In this document: one piece after another, positions 18,896 to 26,999 of the stretch | How positions within the stretch are numbered: position 1 is the stretch's first letter | How the letters are laid out: each line of letters begins with the position of its first letter | From: Terriglobia bacterium | Lineage (GTDB): Bacteria; Acidobacteriota; Terriglobia; Terriglobales; Acidobacteriaceae | Assembly (NCBI GenBank): GCA_020073525.1 | Contig: JAIQFA010000007.1 | Span: 37,336-101,335 of the forward strand | DNA: 64,000 nt | Direction of reading: 5' to 3' | The notes under the pieces: model-generated | What the model was told of the DNA's origin: nothing | The model's input: only the letters and a program-made list of their open reading frames with translations | Databases searched by the model: none | Program-made: the position numbers and the translations under genes

Positions 18896-20002
18896 TTACT
18901 GCGCGGGCTGTAGCTTCAATTGCTCTTCATTATGAATTTTCGAGGCTGCTGCGAACTCCTTCTTTGAGTCCTCCACGCGCCCGAGACTGCGATACGCCTG
19001 GGCTAACAACGTGTGCGTCATGTAGTTACCCGGATCCATTTTTTCCGCGTGCTGCAAATAAAGTAGCGAGGTTTGAGGGTCGTTTCGCCGCATGAGCACT
19101 TTCCCCATTTGTATGAATGGTCCGGTGCTTGAAGTATCGAGAGAAATTGCTTTGGCGAGGACCTCTTGAGCTTTCTCATACTGCCCGGCGCGCGTGTAGA
19201 CGTCGCCCAAACGATCATAGACGGCGAAGTTGACAGGGTTGATCTCCCGCTCCTGCTCGAATTCCCGCAGCGCCTGTTCCGTATCCGACTTGAATAGATA
19301 AAATTCACCCAACAGGAAATGCGCCAGGGGAAGCCGGGGTGTGAGCTCTAGCGCCTTCTTCGCGGCTTCGGCGGAGGCCTCGGGCAAGTTTGCCTGCTTC
19401 AGCATCTTGCCCAGGAGAAGATAAGCCGCCCCCGAGTTTGGAGCGACGACAAACTGATTGGCGAAAGCGGCTCGCGCATCGTCGAAACGTTGCGAGTTGA
19501 GGTAGCAGAGACCAAGAACGTAGTTCGCGTCCGCATTCGCATTGGGCATCCATTGCCGGGCCTTTTCTAGAAATGGAATGGCCGCCGCTGGACGTCCCAA
19601 ACGATAGAGTGCCAGTCCGCGCATCTGGACCGATTCGATGTCGTTCGGGTCCTCGTCGATGGCACGTGCAAAAGCCCGCTCGGCGGACAGCAACTTTCCT
19701 GTCCGGTAGTATGCGATGCCTAACTCGTGCTGCACTCCTTTGGGCGATTCTCCTGTAGTTGCCACCAGCGGTTCGAGCATCGCGAGCGCTTCTTGGGCCT
19801 GACCGTGCTCCAGTTTTTGATGCGCCGCCACCAGGGTCTCTTCTACATTCCCCTTCTCGGCAACGGCGCCGGCGGGGTGATCTGGAGATGCTGGCACAAG
19901 TTGATCATGATTTGCTCCCGAAGTTGGCTGGCTGTTGGATGACTGTCCGGAGGCGACTCCGCTGATCAGCAATAGCACAAGGAAGGCCGCAGAAATTCGC
20001 AT
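18896..20002 (-). CDS. Exported TPR-repeat protein
   Basis: 368 residues with a signal peptide (MRISAAFLVLLLISGVASGQ). A low-complexity stretch (24-55) is followed by about seven tetratricopeptide repeats, seen as G..Y...G....A...F..A....P patterns: LGIAYYRTGKLLSAERAFARAIDEDP, LYRLGRPAAAIPFLEKARQWMP, LGDVYTRAGQYEKAQEVLAKAIS. Such proteins are scaffolds for protein complexes. It is divergent from the FG-GAP/ASPIC gene at 20073, and TPR plus ASPIC proteins often sit together in this phylum, so a joint periplasmic or surface role is plausible but unproven. Confidence 0.85.
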   Translation of the reverse strand: MRISAAFLVLLLISGVASGQSSNSQPTSGANHDQLVPASPDHPAGAVAEKGNVEETLVAAHQKLEHGQAQEALAMLEPLVATTGESPKGVQHELGIAYYRTGKLLSAERAFARAIDEDPNDIESVQMRGLALYRLGRPAAAIPFLEKARQWMPNANADANYVLGLCYLNSQRFDDARAAFANQFVVAPNSGAAYLLLGKMLKQANLPEASAEAAKKALELTPRLPLAHFLLGEFYLFKSDTEQALREFEQEREINPVNFAVYDRLGDVYTRAGQYEKAQEVLAKAISLDTSSTGPFIQMGKVLMRRNDPQTSLLYLQHAEKMDPGNYMTHTLLAQAYRSLGRVEDSKKEFAAASKIHNEEQLKLQPAQ

Positions 20003-20072
20003 GCTTGAATTCTACCCAGAAATACTGGCCGGTTGCATTCGCTTGCCGCGGTAGGATGATACGATTTCCTCT

Positions 20073-21854
20073 GTGTGCGGGTGGCGGAAATCTCTTGGCG
20101 GTTGCTTGATCCTCATAGCCTGCGCCGTTACATCGACCTCCGGACAAGGCGCGAAAGCTATACCTTCAATACCTTCAGCCAAGAAGTCGCCCACCTCTGC
20201 CTATCCGGCCAGCAACACTCACCCAGGCCCCGTCTGGTTCATTGATGTAGCCTCACAGGCTGGGCTCAGGATGGAAAACGTGAACGGAGGGGTCGACACC
20301 AAGAAATACATTATTGAGACCACTGGTAGCGGCGTGGCGATTCTCGACTACGACAACGACGGATGGCCGGACATCTTTCTTGTGAACGGCACCACGCTGG
20401 ACGAAGCGAAAGAAAGAGACCTGAAGCCAACCAGCCACCTGTTTCACAACAACCGTGATGGAACATTCACCGACGTTACCCATGCGGCCGGGCTGGATTT
20501 TACGGGTTGGGGACAGGGGGCATGCGTCGGCGACTACGACAACGACGGCTTCGACGACCTTTACGTCACGTATTACGGTAAGAACCGTCTCTACCACAAC
20601 GAAGGGAAGGGCACCTTCAAGGAAGTCGCGACCTCGGCCGGAGTCGCAGGCGACGGCACCGCTTGGGGCACGGGTTGCGCCTTTGTCGACTATGACCGCG
20701 ACGGGAAACTCGATCTTCTCGTCTCCAACTATGTGCTCTTCGACATTAAGACGGTGCCAAAGCCGGGAGAGGGATTGATGTGCGTGTGGAAGGGCACGCC
20801 GGTGATGTGCGGACCGCGCGGACTCGAATCCTCGCCTAATATCCTCTATCACAATCTCGGCGGCGGTAGGTTCGCGAACGTCAGCAAGTCTAGCGGGATC
20901 GAAAGAACGAACGGGCATTACTGTTTCAGCGTCTCCACCCTCGACTACGACGACGACGGCTGGCCCGACCTCTACGTGGCATGCGACAGCACGCCCAGCA
21001 TTCTCTACCACAACCTGAGAAATGGAACCTTTACCGACGTAGCTCCCGAAGCGGGCGTGGCCTTCAATGAAGACGGGCGCGAACAAGCCGGCATGGGTTC
21101 CACGGTCGGCGATTATGACAATGACGGGCGTCCCGACATTTTCAAGACAAACTTTTCCGACGATTCCTCCTCTCTCTATCACAACAACGGGGATGAGACG
21201 TTTACCTCGACGATCTTTGAGGCGGGCCTCGGCCTCAACACGCATTACCTGGGCTGGGGAACCATGTTTATTGACGTCGACAACGATGGTCGTCTTGATA
21301 TTCTTTCGGTCAATGGCCACGTTTATCCGGAAGTCGATACCTCTCATCTCGGGTCCACCTATCGGCAATCCCGGCTTTTGTATTGGAATGCGGGAGACGG
21401 AAAGTTTAAAGACATCAGCCAGCAATGCGGACCGGGCTGCACGCAGCCGCAATCCAGTCGCGGTCTGGCGGTCGGCGATTTGTGGAATGACGGCCGCATG
21501 TCAGCGGTGGTGAACAACATGAGCGGCCAGCCCATGCTCCTGGTGAACGATGCCAGCAATAAGAACCATTGGCTGGGTGTGGTCACAAGGGGCACAAAGT
21601 CAAATCGAGACGGCATCGGCGCCAAGGTTACGGTTGTCGCTGGGAGCCATAAGTTTGTGCAGGAGGTGCGGAGTGGCTCCAGCTACATTTCAAGTAATGA
21701 CCTGCGCCTTCATTTCGGGCTTGGAAACGGCGCGGAGGTCGAGCACATCGAAGTTCGGTGGCCCAATGGCAGCACTGAACGTTTTCCGGGTGGAAGTGTC
21801 AACCGTTTCGTTACATTGATTGAAGGTCGAGGAAAAAGTCCGAAGGGGCCGTGA
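20073..21854 (+). CDS. FG-GAP/VCBS repeat protein with ASPIC/UnbV C-terminus (CRTAC1-type)
   Basis: 593 residues starting at a GTG; no upstream ATG is available because a stop lies at 20052 in frame. A signal peptide (KSLGGCLILIACAVTSTSGQ) is followed by a linker and at least six calcium-loop repeats: DYDNDGWPDIFL, DYDNDGFDDLYV, DYDRDGKLDLLV, DYDDDGWPDLYV, DYDNDGRPDIFK and DVDNDGRLDILS. The C-terminal ASPIC/UnbV domain contains NHWLGVVTRG, SNRDGIGAKVTV and LRLHFGLG. It is the first gene of a plus-strand run with two glycosidases; its stop overlaps the next start (GTGA). This linkage suggests a surface protein tied to glycan use, whereas its relative at 5147-6778 sits with cytochromes. Confidence 0.9.
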   Translation: MCGWRKSLGGCLILIACAVTSTSGQGAKAIPSIPSAKKSPTSAYPASNTHPGPVWFIDVASQAGLRMENVNGGVDTKKYIIETTGSGVAILDYDNDGWPDIFLVNGTTLDEAKERDLKPTSHLFHNNRDGTFTDVTHAAGLDFTGWGQGACVGDYDNDGFDDLYVTYYGKNRLYHNEGKGTFKEVATSAGVAGDGTAWGTGCAFVDYDRDGKLDLLVSNYVLFDIKTVPKPGEGLMCVWKGTPVMCGPRGLESSPNILYHNLGGGRFANVSKSSGIERTNGHYCFSVSTLDYDDDGWPDLYVACDSTPSILYHNLRNGTFTDVAPEAGVAFNEDGREQAGMGSTVGDYDNDGRPDIFKTNFSDDSSSLYHNNGDETFTSTIFEAGLGLNTHYLGWGTMFIDVDNDGRLDILSVNGHVYPEVDTSHLGSTYRQSRLLYWNAGDGKFKDISQQCGPGCTQPQSSRGLAVGDLWNDGRMSAVVNNMSGQPMLLVNDASNKNHWLGVVTRGTKSNRDGIGAKVTVVAGSHKFVQEVRSGSSYISSNDLRLHFGLGNGAEVEHIEVRWPNGSTERFPGGSVNRFVTLIEGRGKSPKGP

Positions 21855-24490
21855 ACAATCGGAATCAAACTGCGCAAATGTTGCAATCGACTAAAGTGCG
21901 TCTGGGGCAAATCGCGAAAGGCGCGCTTCTTTCGCTAGCTGTGCTAATCGCACGCTCGGCGGGGCTTGGAGCGCAGACCCGAGCCGACAACACGACCTTG
22001 AACAAGCTTGCCTGGAGTACGGATTCCACGGGTCCCAGGCGGTTCATCTCAGTTCATGGACGCCGAGCTGCCATGTTCGGCTATCCCCAAAGCGACTCGG
22101 GAGACGGCTTGGAAGTCTGGGCCTATCCTGTGCAAATTCTCAGCTCCTATGGAGTAAGCTTTCGTCAACAAGGTGCCACAACTGCGATTGACGGTCAGAC
22201 TCTACTTCGCCGCATCATCTACAACCCTGAAGCGGTGACCCGCATCTACGCCGGACCGGACTTCGTCGTCCGCGAGAAGCTTTTTGTTCCGCTCGATGAG
22301 CCGGGCGCAATCGTTCGTTATGAAGTCGAGAGCGCACGAGCTGTCGACATTGAGATCCGTTTCGTCCCGGTGCTGGATCTGATGTGGCCGGCCTCAATCG
22401 GCGGCCAGGACGCCATATGGAGCCCGGCGGCATCAGCTTATTTGCTTACCGAGTTGACACACCGATTTAGGGCGAGTGTCGGCTCTCCCGATATCGTGGG
22501 GCATGATGAAACGCCGAACACAGGTCAACAGGTGGGACGCGCGCGCGGCTTAGCCTTCACGATTCGCGCCGGCGGCAGCCACAAGACAGCGCGAGTAATT
22601 ATCGCGGGAAGCGGACCGGGACAAGAGGCGAGCTTGATCGCGAAGAGACTGCTTGCGGACGGCGATTCCTTAGAGAAGGCTGCAGCCGATCATTACTCCA
22701 GTGTGCTTAGCCGTGCCTTGCAGATTGAAACGCCCGACCCCGATACCAATCGAGCATTGGCGTGGTCTGAAATTGCGCTCGACCAAGCGTGGGTCTGCAA
22801 TTCCGATCTGGGATGCGGCCTAGTCGCGGGCTACGGTCCCTCGCGTAAGGCTCGACGTCCGCAGTACGACTGGTTTTTCGCTGGCGATGGTTTGGTTGCC
22901 ATTCAGGCGCTGCTTGCCGCGGGGCAGTACGACCGGGCTCGCGAGGAACTCGAATTCATTCTCAAGTATCAGGATCAGAAAACCGGCATGATCTGGCATG
23001 AGCTGTCGCAGAGTGCCGGATTGCTCGACTGGGGCAAGTATCCTTATATGTACGTGCATGTCGACCTGACCTTTGATTTTCTTAATACAGTCGGCGATTA
23101 CTTCTCTACAACCGGCGATCGGAAATTTGTGAATGCCCATTGGGCTTCGATTCAGAGTGCGTACGAATATTGCCGGTCCCTCCTCAATCCGAAAGATGGC
23201 CTGCCGCGCATCCCTGCTGATAAAGAAGGTGGGAGAGAGCAGGATGCGCTCAGCGATGAGCTGGCGTTGTCGGCGAGTTGGGTAGAGGCTGCGCAGGCGT
23301 TTGCGGATCTGGCCGCCGCGACCGGTCGCAATGCGACGTCCCAGGAAGCACACACGGCCGCCGAACAAGCGAGCCGCGCGACTGCCCAGAGATATTGGGA
23401 TGAACACCACGATTCTTGGATCACAGGCTATACCCGTTCTGGAGCGCCGCTGGTCGATCGCGGGATCGGGCCGGTAAGTGTTCGAGGGAAGCCTTTGTTT
23501 TCTGAAGGGCAGCGTACCTCCGTTCTCGACCAGCTTGCCGCTTTTGATTTCCAGGCCGACTGGGGCACGCGCGGACGCGCATCGAGCGCCAGCAGCTACG
23601 ACCCAAATTCCTATGCCAGCGGAAGCGTCTGGGCTACTGGAACTGCCGGCACCGCCGATGCATTCTGGGCCGAGCATCGACCGGCGACTGCGCTACCGAT
23701 TTGGAGCGCGCTCGTACCGTGGAGTTCTCTCGATTCTCTGGGACACATGCATGAAGCACTCGCAGGGGACTACTATCACGAAGAAGTGGAGTCTGTACCG
23801 GAGCAAACTTGGTCGTCAGCGGCATTTTTCACCACTGCCGTGCATGGATTGCTGGGATTGCAGGTCGACGGCGTGAGGAATCGCATTACCCTTGTTCCAC
23901 ATCTGCCACCGAACTGGAATGCGATCAGCCTGCGCAATGTTCATGTGGGAACCTCTGAAATCAGCATCCACATGGCTCAGTCCGCGAATGAAATACGACT
24001 CGATCTGCAAAATGAAGGCGACCCGGTGGAGATGGTGTTTAATCCCGAAATCGCTTTTGGAGCGAAGCTACTCCATGCACAACTGGGAAATCGATTGATC
24101 GCCGCGTCACTTGAGCCGCATCCGCAAGATACTCACGCCAGAGTGGAATTCAACCTGCCCCACGGGACTACTTCGCTCACAATGAACTACGTGGGTGGAG
24201 TTGCGATTGTTACGGATCCTCCACGGCTCATGATTGGAGAGCCCAGCAGGGCGATTAAGATTATCGGAGTGAATCTGAGGGGTCGAGTCTATTCCGTCGC
24301 TGTCGATTCCCTGCCATCGGCGGCGAACGGCTTCGAGCTGCGCACTCCTTGGACAATCAAGGACGTGCAAGGCGCAACCTTCGAGGCCACTTCGCCATCC
24401 TTATATCGATTTACCGTGAACGCACCGATCCACGAGAAAGAGCCGCACGTCTATCAACGTGGCAAAGTTGTCGTAACATTTGCGCGATGA
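21851..24490 (+). CDS. Exported six-hairpin glycosidase (MGH1/amylo-glucosidase-like), second copy
   Basis: 879 residues from a GTG that overlaps the preceding stop (GTGA), with GAAGGGG 3-4 nt before it. An N-terminal export segment (GALLSLAVLIARSAGLGAQT) precedes a beta domain and an (alpha/alpha)6 region with YDWFFAGDGLVAIQAL, GMIWHELSQSAGLLDW, DWGTRGRASS, NSYASGSVWATG and QTWSSAAFFTTAVHGLLGL. These segments line up with those of the enzyme at 9227-11740, so the two are distant paralogues. AGDG replaces GRDS and there is no counterpart of the GWVES motif, so specificity may differ. It lies in a probable operon with the ASPIC protein and the GH36-like enzyme. Confidence 0.83.
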   Translation: MNNRNQTAQMLQSTKVRLGQIAKGALLSLAVLIARSAGLGAQTRADNTTLNKLAWSTDSTGPRRFISVHGRRAAMFGYPQSDSGDGLEVWAYPVQILSSYGVSFRQQGATTAIDGQTLLRRIIYNPEAVTRIYAGPDFVVREKLFVPLDEPGAIVRYEVESARAVDIEIRFVPVLDLMWPASIGGQDAIWSPAASAYLLTELTHRFRASVGSPDIVGHDETPNTGQQVGRARGLAFTIRAGGSHKTARVIIAGSGPGQEASLIAKRLLADGDSLEKAAADHYSSVLSRALQIETPDPDTNRALAWSEIALDQAWVCNSDLGCGLVAGYGPSRKARRPQYDWFFAGDGLVAIQALLAAGQYDRAREELEFILKYQDQKTGMIWHELSQSAGLLDWGKYPYMYVHVDLTFDFLNTVGDYFSTTGDRKFVNAHWASIQSAYEYCRSLLNPKDGLPRIPADKEGGREQDALSDELALSASWVEAAQAFADLAAATGRNATSQEAHTAAEQASRATAQRYWDEHHDSWITGYTRSGAPLVDRGIGPVSVRGKPLFSEGQRTSVLDQLAAFDFQADWGTRGRASSASSYDPNSYASGSVWATGTAGTADAFWAEHRPATALPIWSALVPWSSLDSLGHMHEALAGDYYHEEVESVPEQTWSSAAFFTTAVHGLLGLQVDGVRNRITLVPHLPPNWNAISLRNVHVGTSEISIHMAQSANEIRLDLQNEGDPVEMVFNPEIAFGAKLLHAQLGNRLIAASLEPHPQDTHARVEFNLPHGTTSLTMNYVGGVAIVTDPPRLMIGEPSRAIKIIGVNLRGRVYSVAVDSLPSAANGFELRTPWTIKDVQGATFEATSPSLYRFTVNAPIHEKEPHVYQRGKVVVTFAR

Positions 24491-24503
24491 ATTCGAGAAC
24501 ATT

Positions 24504-26729
24504 ATGAACAGCCATCGCCGATGGTGGATTGTGTTCTGGTGGTTATCAGTCTCTGCGATCGCCGTTGCACAAACATCAGCCAGCCTGGAGACCGCTGAAA
24601 CTCACCTGCGATTTGAGGCTGGCCAGTATGCGCCCCAGCTCTCCGTTCTGCAGAACGGCACATTGACCTGGAAAAACCATGCTGCCGAGACTCTCATTCC
24701 GACTGCTGACATCGACGGCCAGACCGTAGCAATGAGGTGGAGCTTCAACCGCTCTGACAGCCGCGCGAATAAATCCCTTGTGACGTTTGTCTATGATGCG
24801 GCGTCACCGCATTTGCGCCTGACGTGGGAGTGGGAAGTTCGCTCCGGGCACGGCCCGATCGAGCACCAGATCCGGATTGAAAACCGCGACTCCAGGGAAC
24901 TCTGGTTGCCACTGCAGAACAGCTTTGTTTTTGACTGGCAGACGTCGGCGGCCGATCGCCTCGAACAGTTCTATGTGGAAAAGGGGGCGGACACTCCTTC
25001 TGCCGTGGGAACTCACTTAATCCCGGTGCCGGACGGATACGAGTGGGAAGGAACATCCAGCACTTATGCCCAGCCGCGTCTGGGAGAGGCGCGCGAAATC
25101 ATTCCCTATTTTCTGGTCGAGCGCGCTGACGAAACGCAGCCTGGCTGGTACGTCGGCATCGAGTTCAGCGGTCGCACGCATTTGACCCTGGCACGCAAGG
25201 GCGAATCCCTTCACGGAGAAGTAGGACTCAATCCCAATCCCGCGCCCTTTCGGACGCGATTGAAGCCCGGTGAGATTTTTGAAACTCCACGGATCTTTCT
25301 TGGTGCGACCAGCGGCGGTCCGGATGCCACTGCGAATGTTCTTCGTCAGTGGGTTCGAGATGTCCTCACGAACCAAGAAGCCTGGAAGGACCCGCACTAT
25401 CCGCTTGCAGTGAACAACAGTTGGGGCGGCGGGATGGTGGTGAACGAAGAAATTGCGCTCCGGATGATTCACGATTCTGCCAAACTCGGCCTTGAGATGT
25501 TTCACGTTGATGCCGGCTGGTTCCGAGGCGTGGGCGATTGGTACCCCGATCCGAAGAAATTCCCTCACGGACTGCAACCCATTGCTGATGAGGCACACAC
25601 GCAGGGTATGAAATTCGGCCTTTGGGTGGACTGGGCACAAGCTGCACTCGCGACTGCGCCGGGCGCGTTGAATATCCGCAATCCCGAAGTGCGCGATTGG
25701 TTAACGACGGATTTGCCTGCAACCTGGAAACCGGAAGAGTTCAAAGGTCAAACCATCGATATCAGTGCGCCCAAGGCGAAGGAGTGGGCTCTACGGGAGA
25801 CCGATCGTATCGTGACCGACTACAAACTCGACATGCTCGAGCATGACGGGTACCTGGTAGCCCAGGGCTGCGACGCGTCCGATCATCCGCACGCCGCCCC
25901 GGACCCTCTGAACCGGTGTACCTACCGTGACGCCGGTTTCGTATTTGTACGGAGTTCGAATTCAACCGACGTCAGCTACCATGCGGTTCGGGCTTACTAC
26001 GACATTCAATCGAATCTTCACCGCAAGCATCCGGGGTTGCTGCTTGAAGTATGTAATGATGGCGGGCGGATGGTGGATTTCGGCAGCGCCGCGCACGGCG
26101 ATTATTTTTCCATTACCGACACGTACGATCCGCTTTCGAACCGGCGCGCCTTCTACGACACCAGCTTCGTTTTGCCTCCCGCCATGCTCGAGGCTTATGT
26201 GGAACGGTGGCCGACTCCGAAGATCGAGAATTTTCGTTATATGCTGCGGAGCGGCATGATGGGCTGGTTAAGCATCATGATCGACACGACCTCTTGGGAT
26301 GCGCGGCAACACGAGGCGGCAAAAGAAGAGATTCGGCTTTACAAGTCGCAGTTGCGCCCTCTGATTCGAGACGCCAATCTTTACCACATCTCGGAACGTC
26401 CGGACGGGGTGCGTTGGGACGGCATGGAATACTTTGATTCCCAGGCGCATCGCGGCATCGTGTATGCGTTTCGTGGCTCGACCAAGATTGAAGCAGAACA
26501 CACATTTGTTCTGCGTGGTCTCGACGCGGCCTCCCGTTATCGGTTGCGATTCCACGATCATTCCGCAAATGACCAAACTATCGGCGGTGACGAACTCATG
26601 AAAGCCGGCCTCGCGGTACGGCTCCCCATCGCGAACAGTTCCGAGATTATTTTCCTGGAGGAGTTGCCAACTCACGTGCCTCCCTCCCCAGCGAGTACAA
26701 CCGGCGAACTCCAACGAGCGCCACGATAG
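24504..26729 (+). CDS. Exported GH36-type alpha-galactosidase-like glycosidase
   Basis: I choose the ATG at 24504 because it starts a signal peptide (MNSHRRWWIVFWWLSVSAIAVAQ); a TTG at 24480 is the open-frame limit. The product has 741 residues. The layout is that of GH36/melibiase: an N-terminal beta supersandwich (about 30-290), a TIM barrel (about 300-620) and a small C-terminal sandwich. Barrel motifs include NNSWGGGM, FHVDAGWFRG, GMKFGLWVDW, LDMLEHDGYL (position of the usual KxD nucleophile, here EHD) and YFSITDTYDP (candidate acid/base aspartate). GH36 enzymes release alpha-galactosyl or alpha-N-acetylgalactosaminyl groups. The altered nucleophile context makes the exact substrate uncertain. 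It overlaps the end of the preceding frame only if the TTG is used. Confidence 0.82.
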   Translation: MNSHRRWWIVFWWLSVSAIAVAQTSASLETAETHLRFEAGQYAPQLSVLQNGTLTWKNHAAETLIPTADIDGQTVAMRWSFNRSDSRANKSLVTFVYDAASPHLRLTWEWEVRSGHGPIEHQIRIENRDSRELWLPLQNSFVFDWQTSAADRLEQFYVEKGADTPSAVGTHLIPVPDGYEWEGTSSTYAQPRLGEAREIIPYFLVERADETQPGWYVGIEFSGRTHLTLARKGESLHGEVGLNPNPAPFRTRLKPGEIFETPRIFLGATSGGPDATANVLRQWVRDVLTNQEAWKDPHYPLAVNNSWGGGMVVNEEIALRMIHDSAKLGLEMFHVDAGWFRGVGDWYPDPKKFPHGLQPIADEAHTQGMKFGLWVDWAQAALATAPGALNIRNPEVRDWLTTDLPATWKPEEFKGQTIDISAPKAKEWALRETDRIVTDYKLDMLEHDGYLVAQGCDASDHPHAAPDPLNRCTYRDAGFVFVRSSNSTDVSYHAVRAYYDIQSNLHRKHPGLLLEVCNDGGRMVDFGSAAHGDYFSITDTYDPLSNRRAFYDTSFVLPPAMLEAYVERWPTPKIENFRYMLRSGMMGWLSIMIDTTSWDARQHEAAKEEIRLYKSQLRPLIRDANLYHISERPDGVRWDGMEYFDSQAHRGIVYAFRGSTKIEAEHTFVLRGLDAASRYRLRFHDHSANDQTIGGDELMKAGLAVRLPIANSSEIIFLEELPTHVPPSPASTTGELQRAPR

Positions 26730-26807
26730 CCGCATGCAACTTCGGCGCGAACTGGATACTCGGACAGCATCAGGAGAGACGAAAGGCGGTAAACAAGCGC
26801 GCTTGAA

Positions 26808-26905
26808 GCCGCGAAGCGGCGACACAGGAAAGCCCGGCACGTCAGTGCCGGGAACGCACAGCAGAAGAATCCGGAGTCCCGTCAGGGACGGCACCGAGTT
26901 GCGAC
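26808..26905 (+). repeat. Dispersed stem-loop repeat, copy 1
   Basis: About 98 bp holding three inverted repeats: GCCGC-GAA-GCGGC, CCCGGCAC-GTCA-GTGCCGGG and GTCCC-GTCA-GGGAC. A second copy in the opposite orientation lies at 37401-37495. It lies in the 270-bp gap between the convergent GH36-like and GH63-like genes. REP-like or terminator function is possible. Confidence 0.75.
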
Positions 26906-26958
26906 ACAGTCTCGGTAGTCACGTCCAACCGGTTGGAGCCAAAATTCTTCCGCAGTCT

Positions 26959-26980
26959 GAGACGAGGCAAGCCCCGTCTC
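26959..26980. terminator. Hairpin between convergent genes (possible bidirectional terminator)
   Basis: GAGACG is paired with CGTCTC, with an inner GGC/GCC stem closing an AA loop. It lies 20 bp past the stop of the minus-strand gene (27000) and 230 bp past the plus-strand stop. There is no clear T tract, so Rho-independent termination is uncertain; it could be another small repeat family. Confidence 0.35.
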
Positions 26981-26999
26981 TACACAAGAAGTCGCCCTG

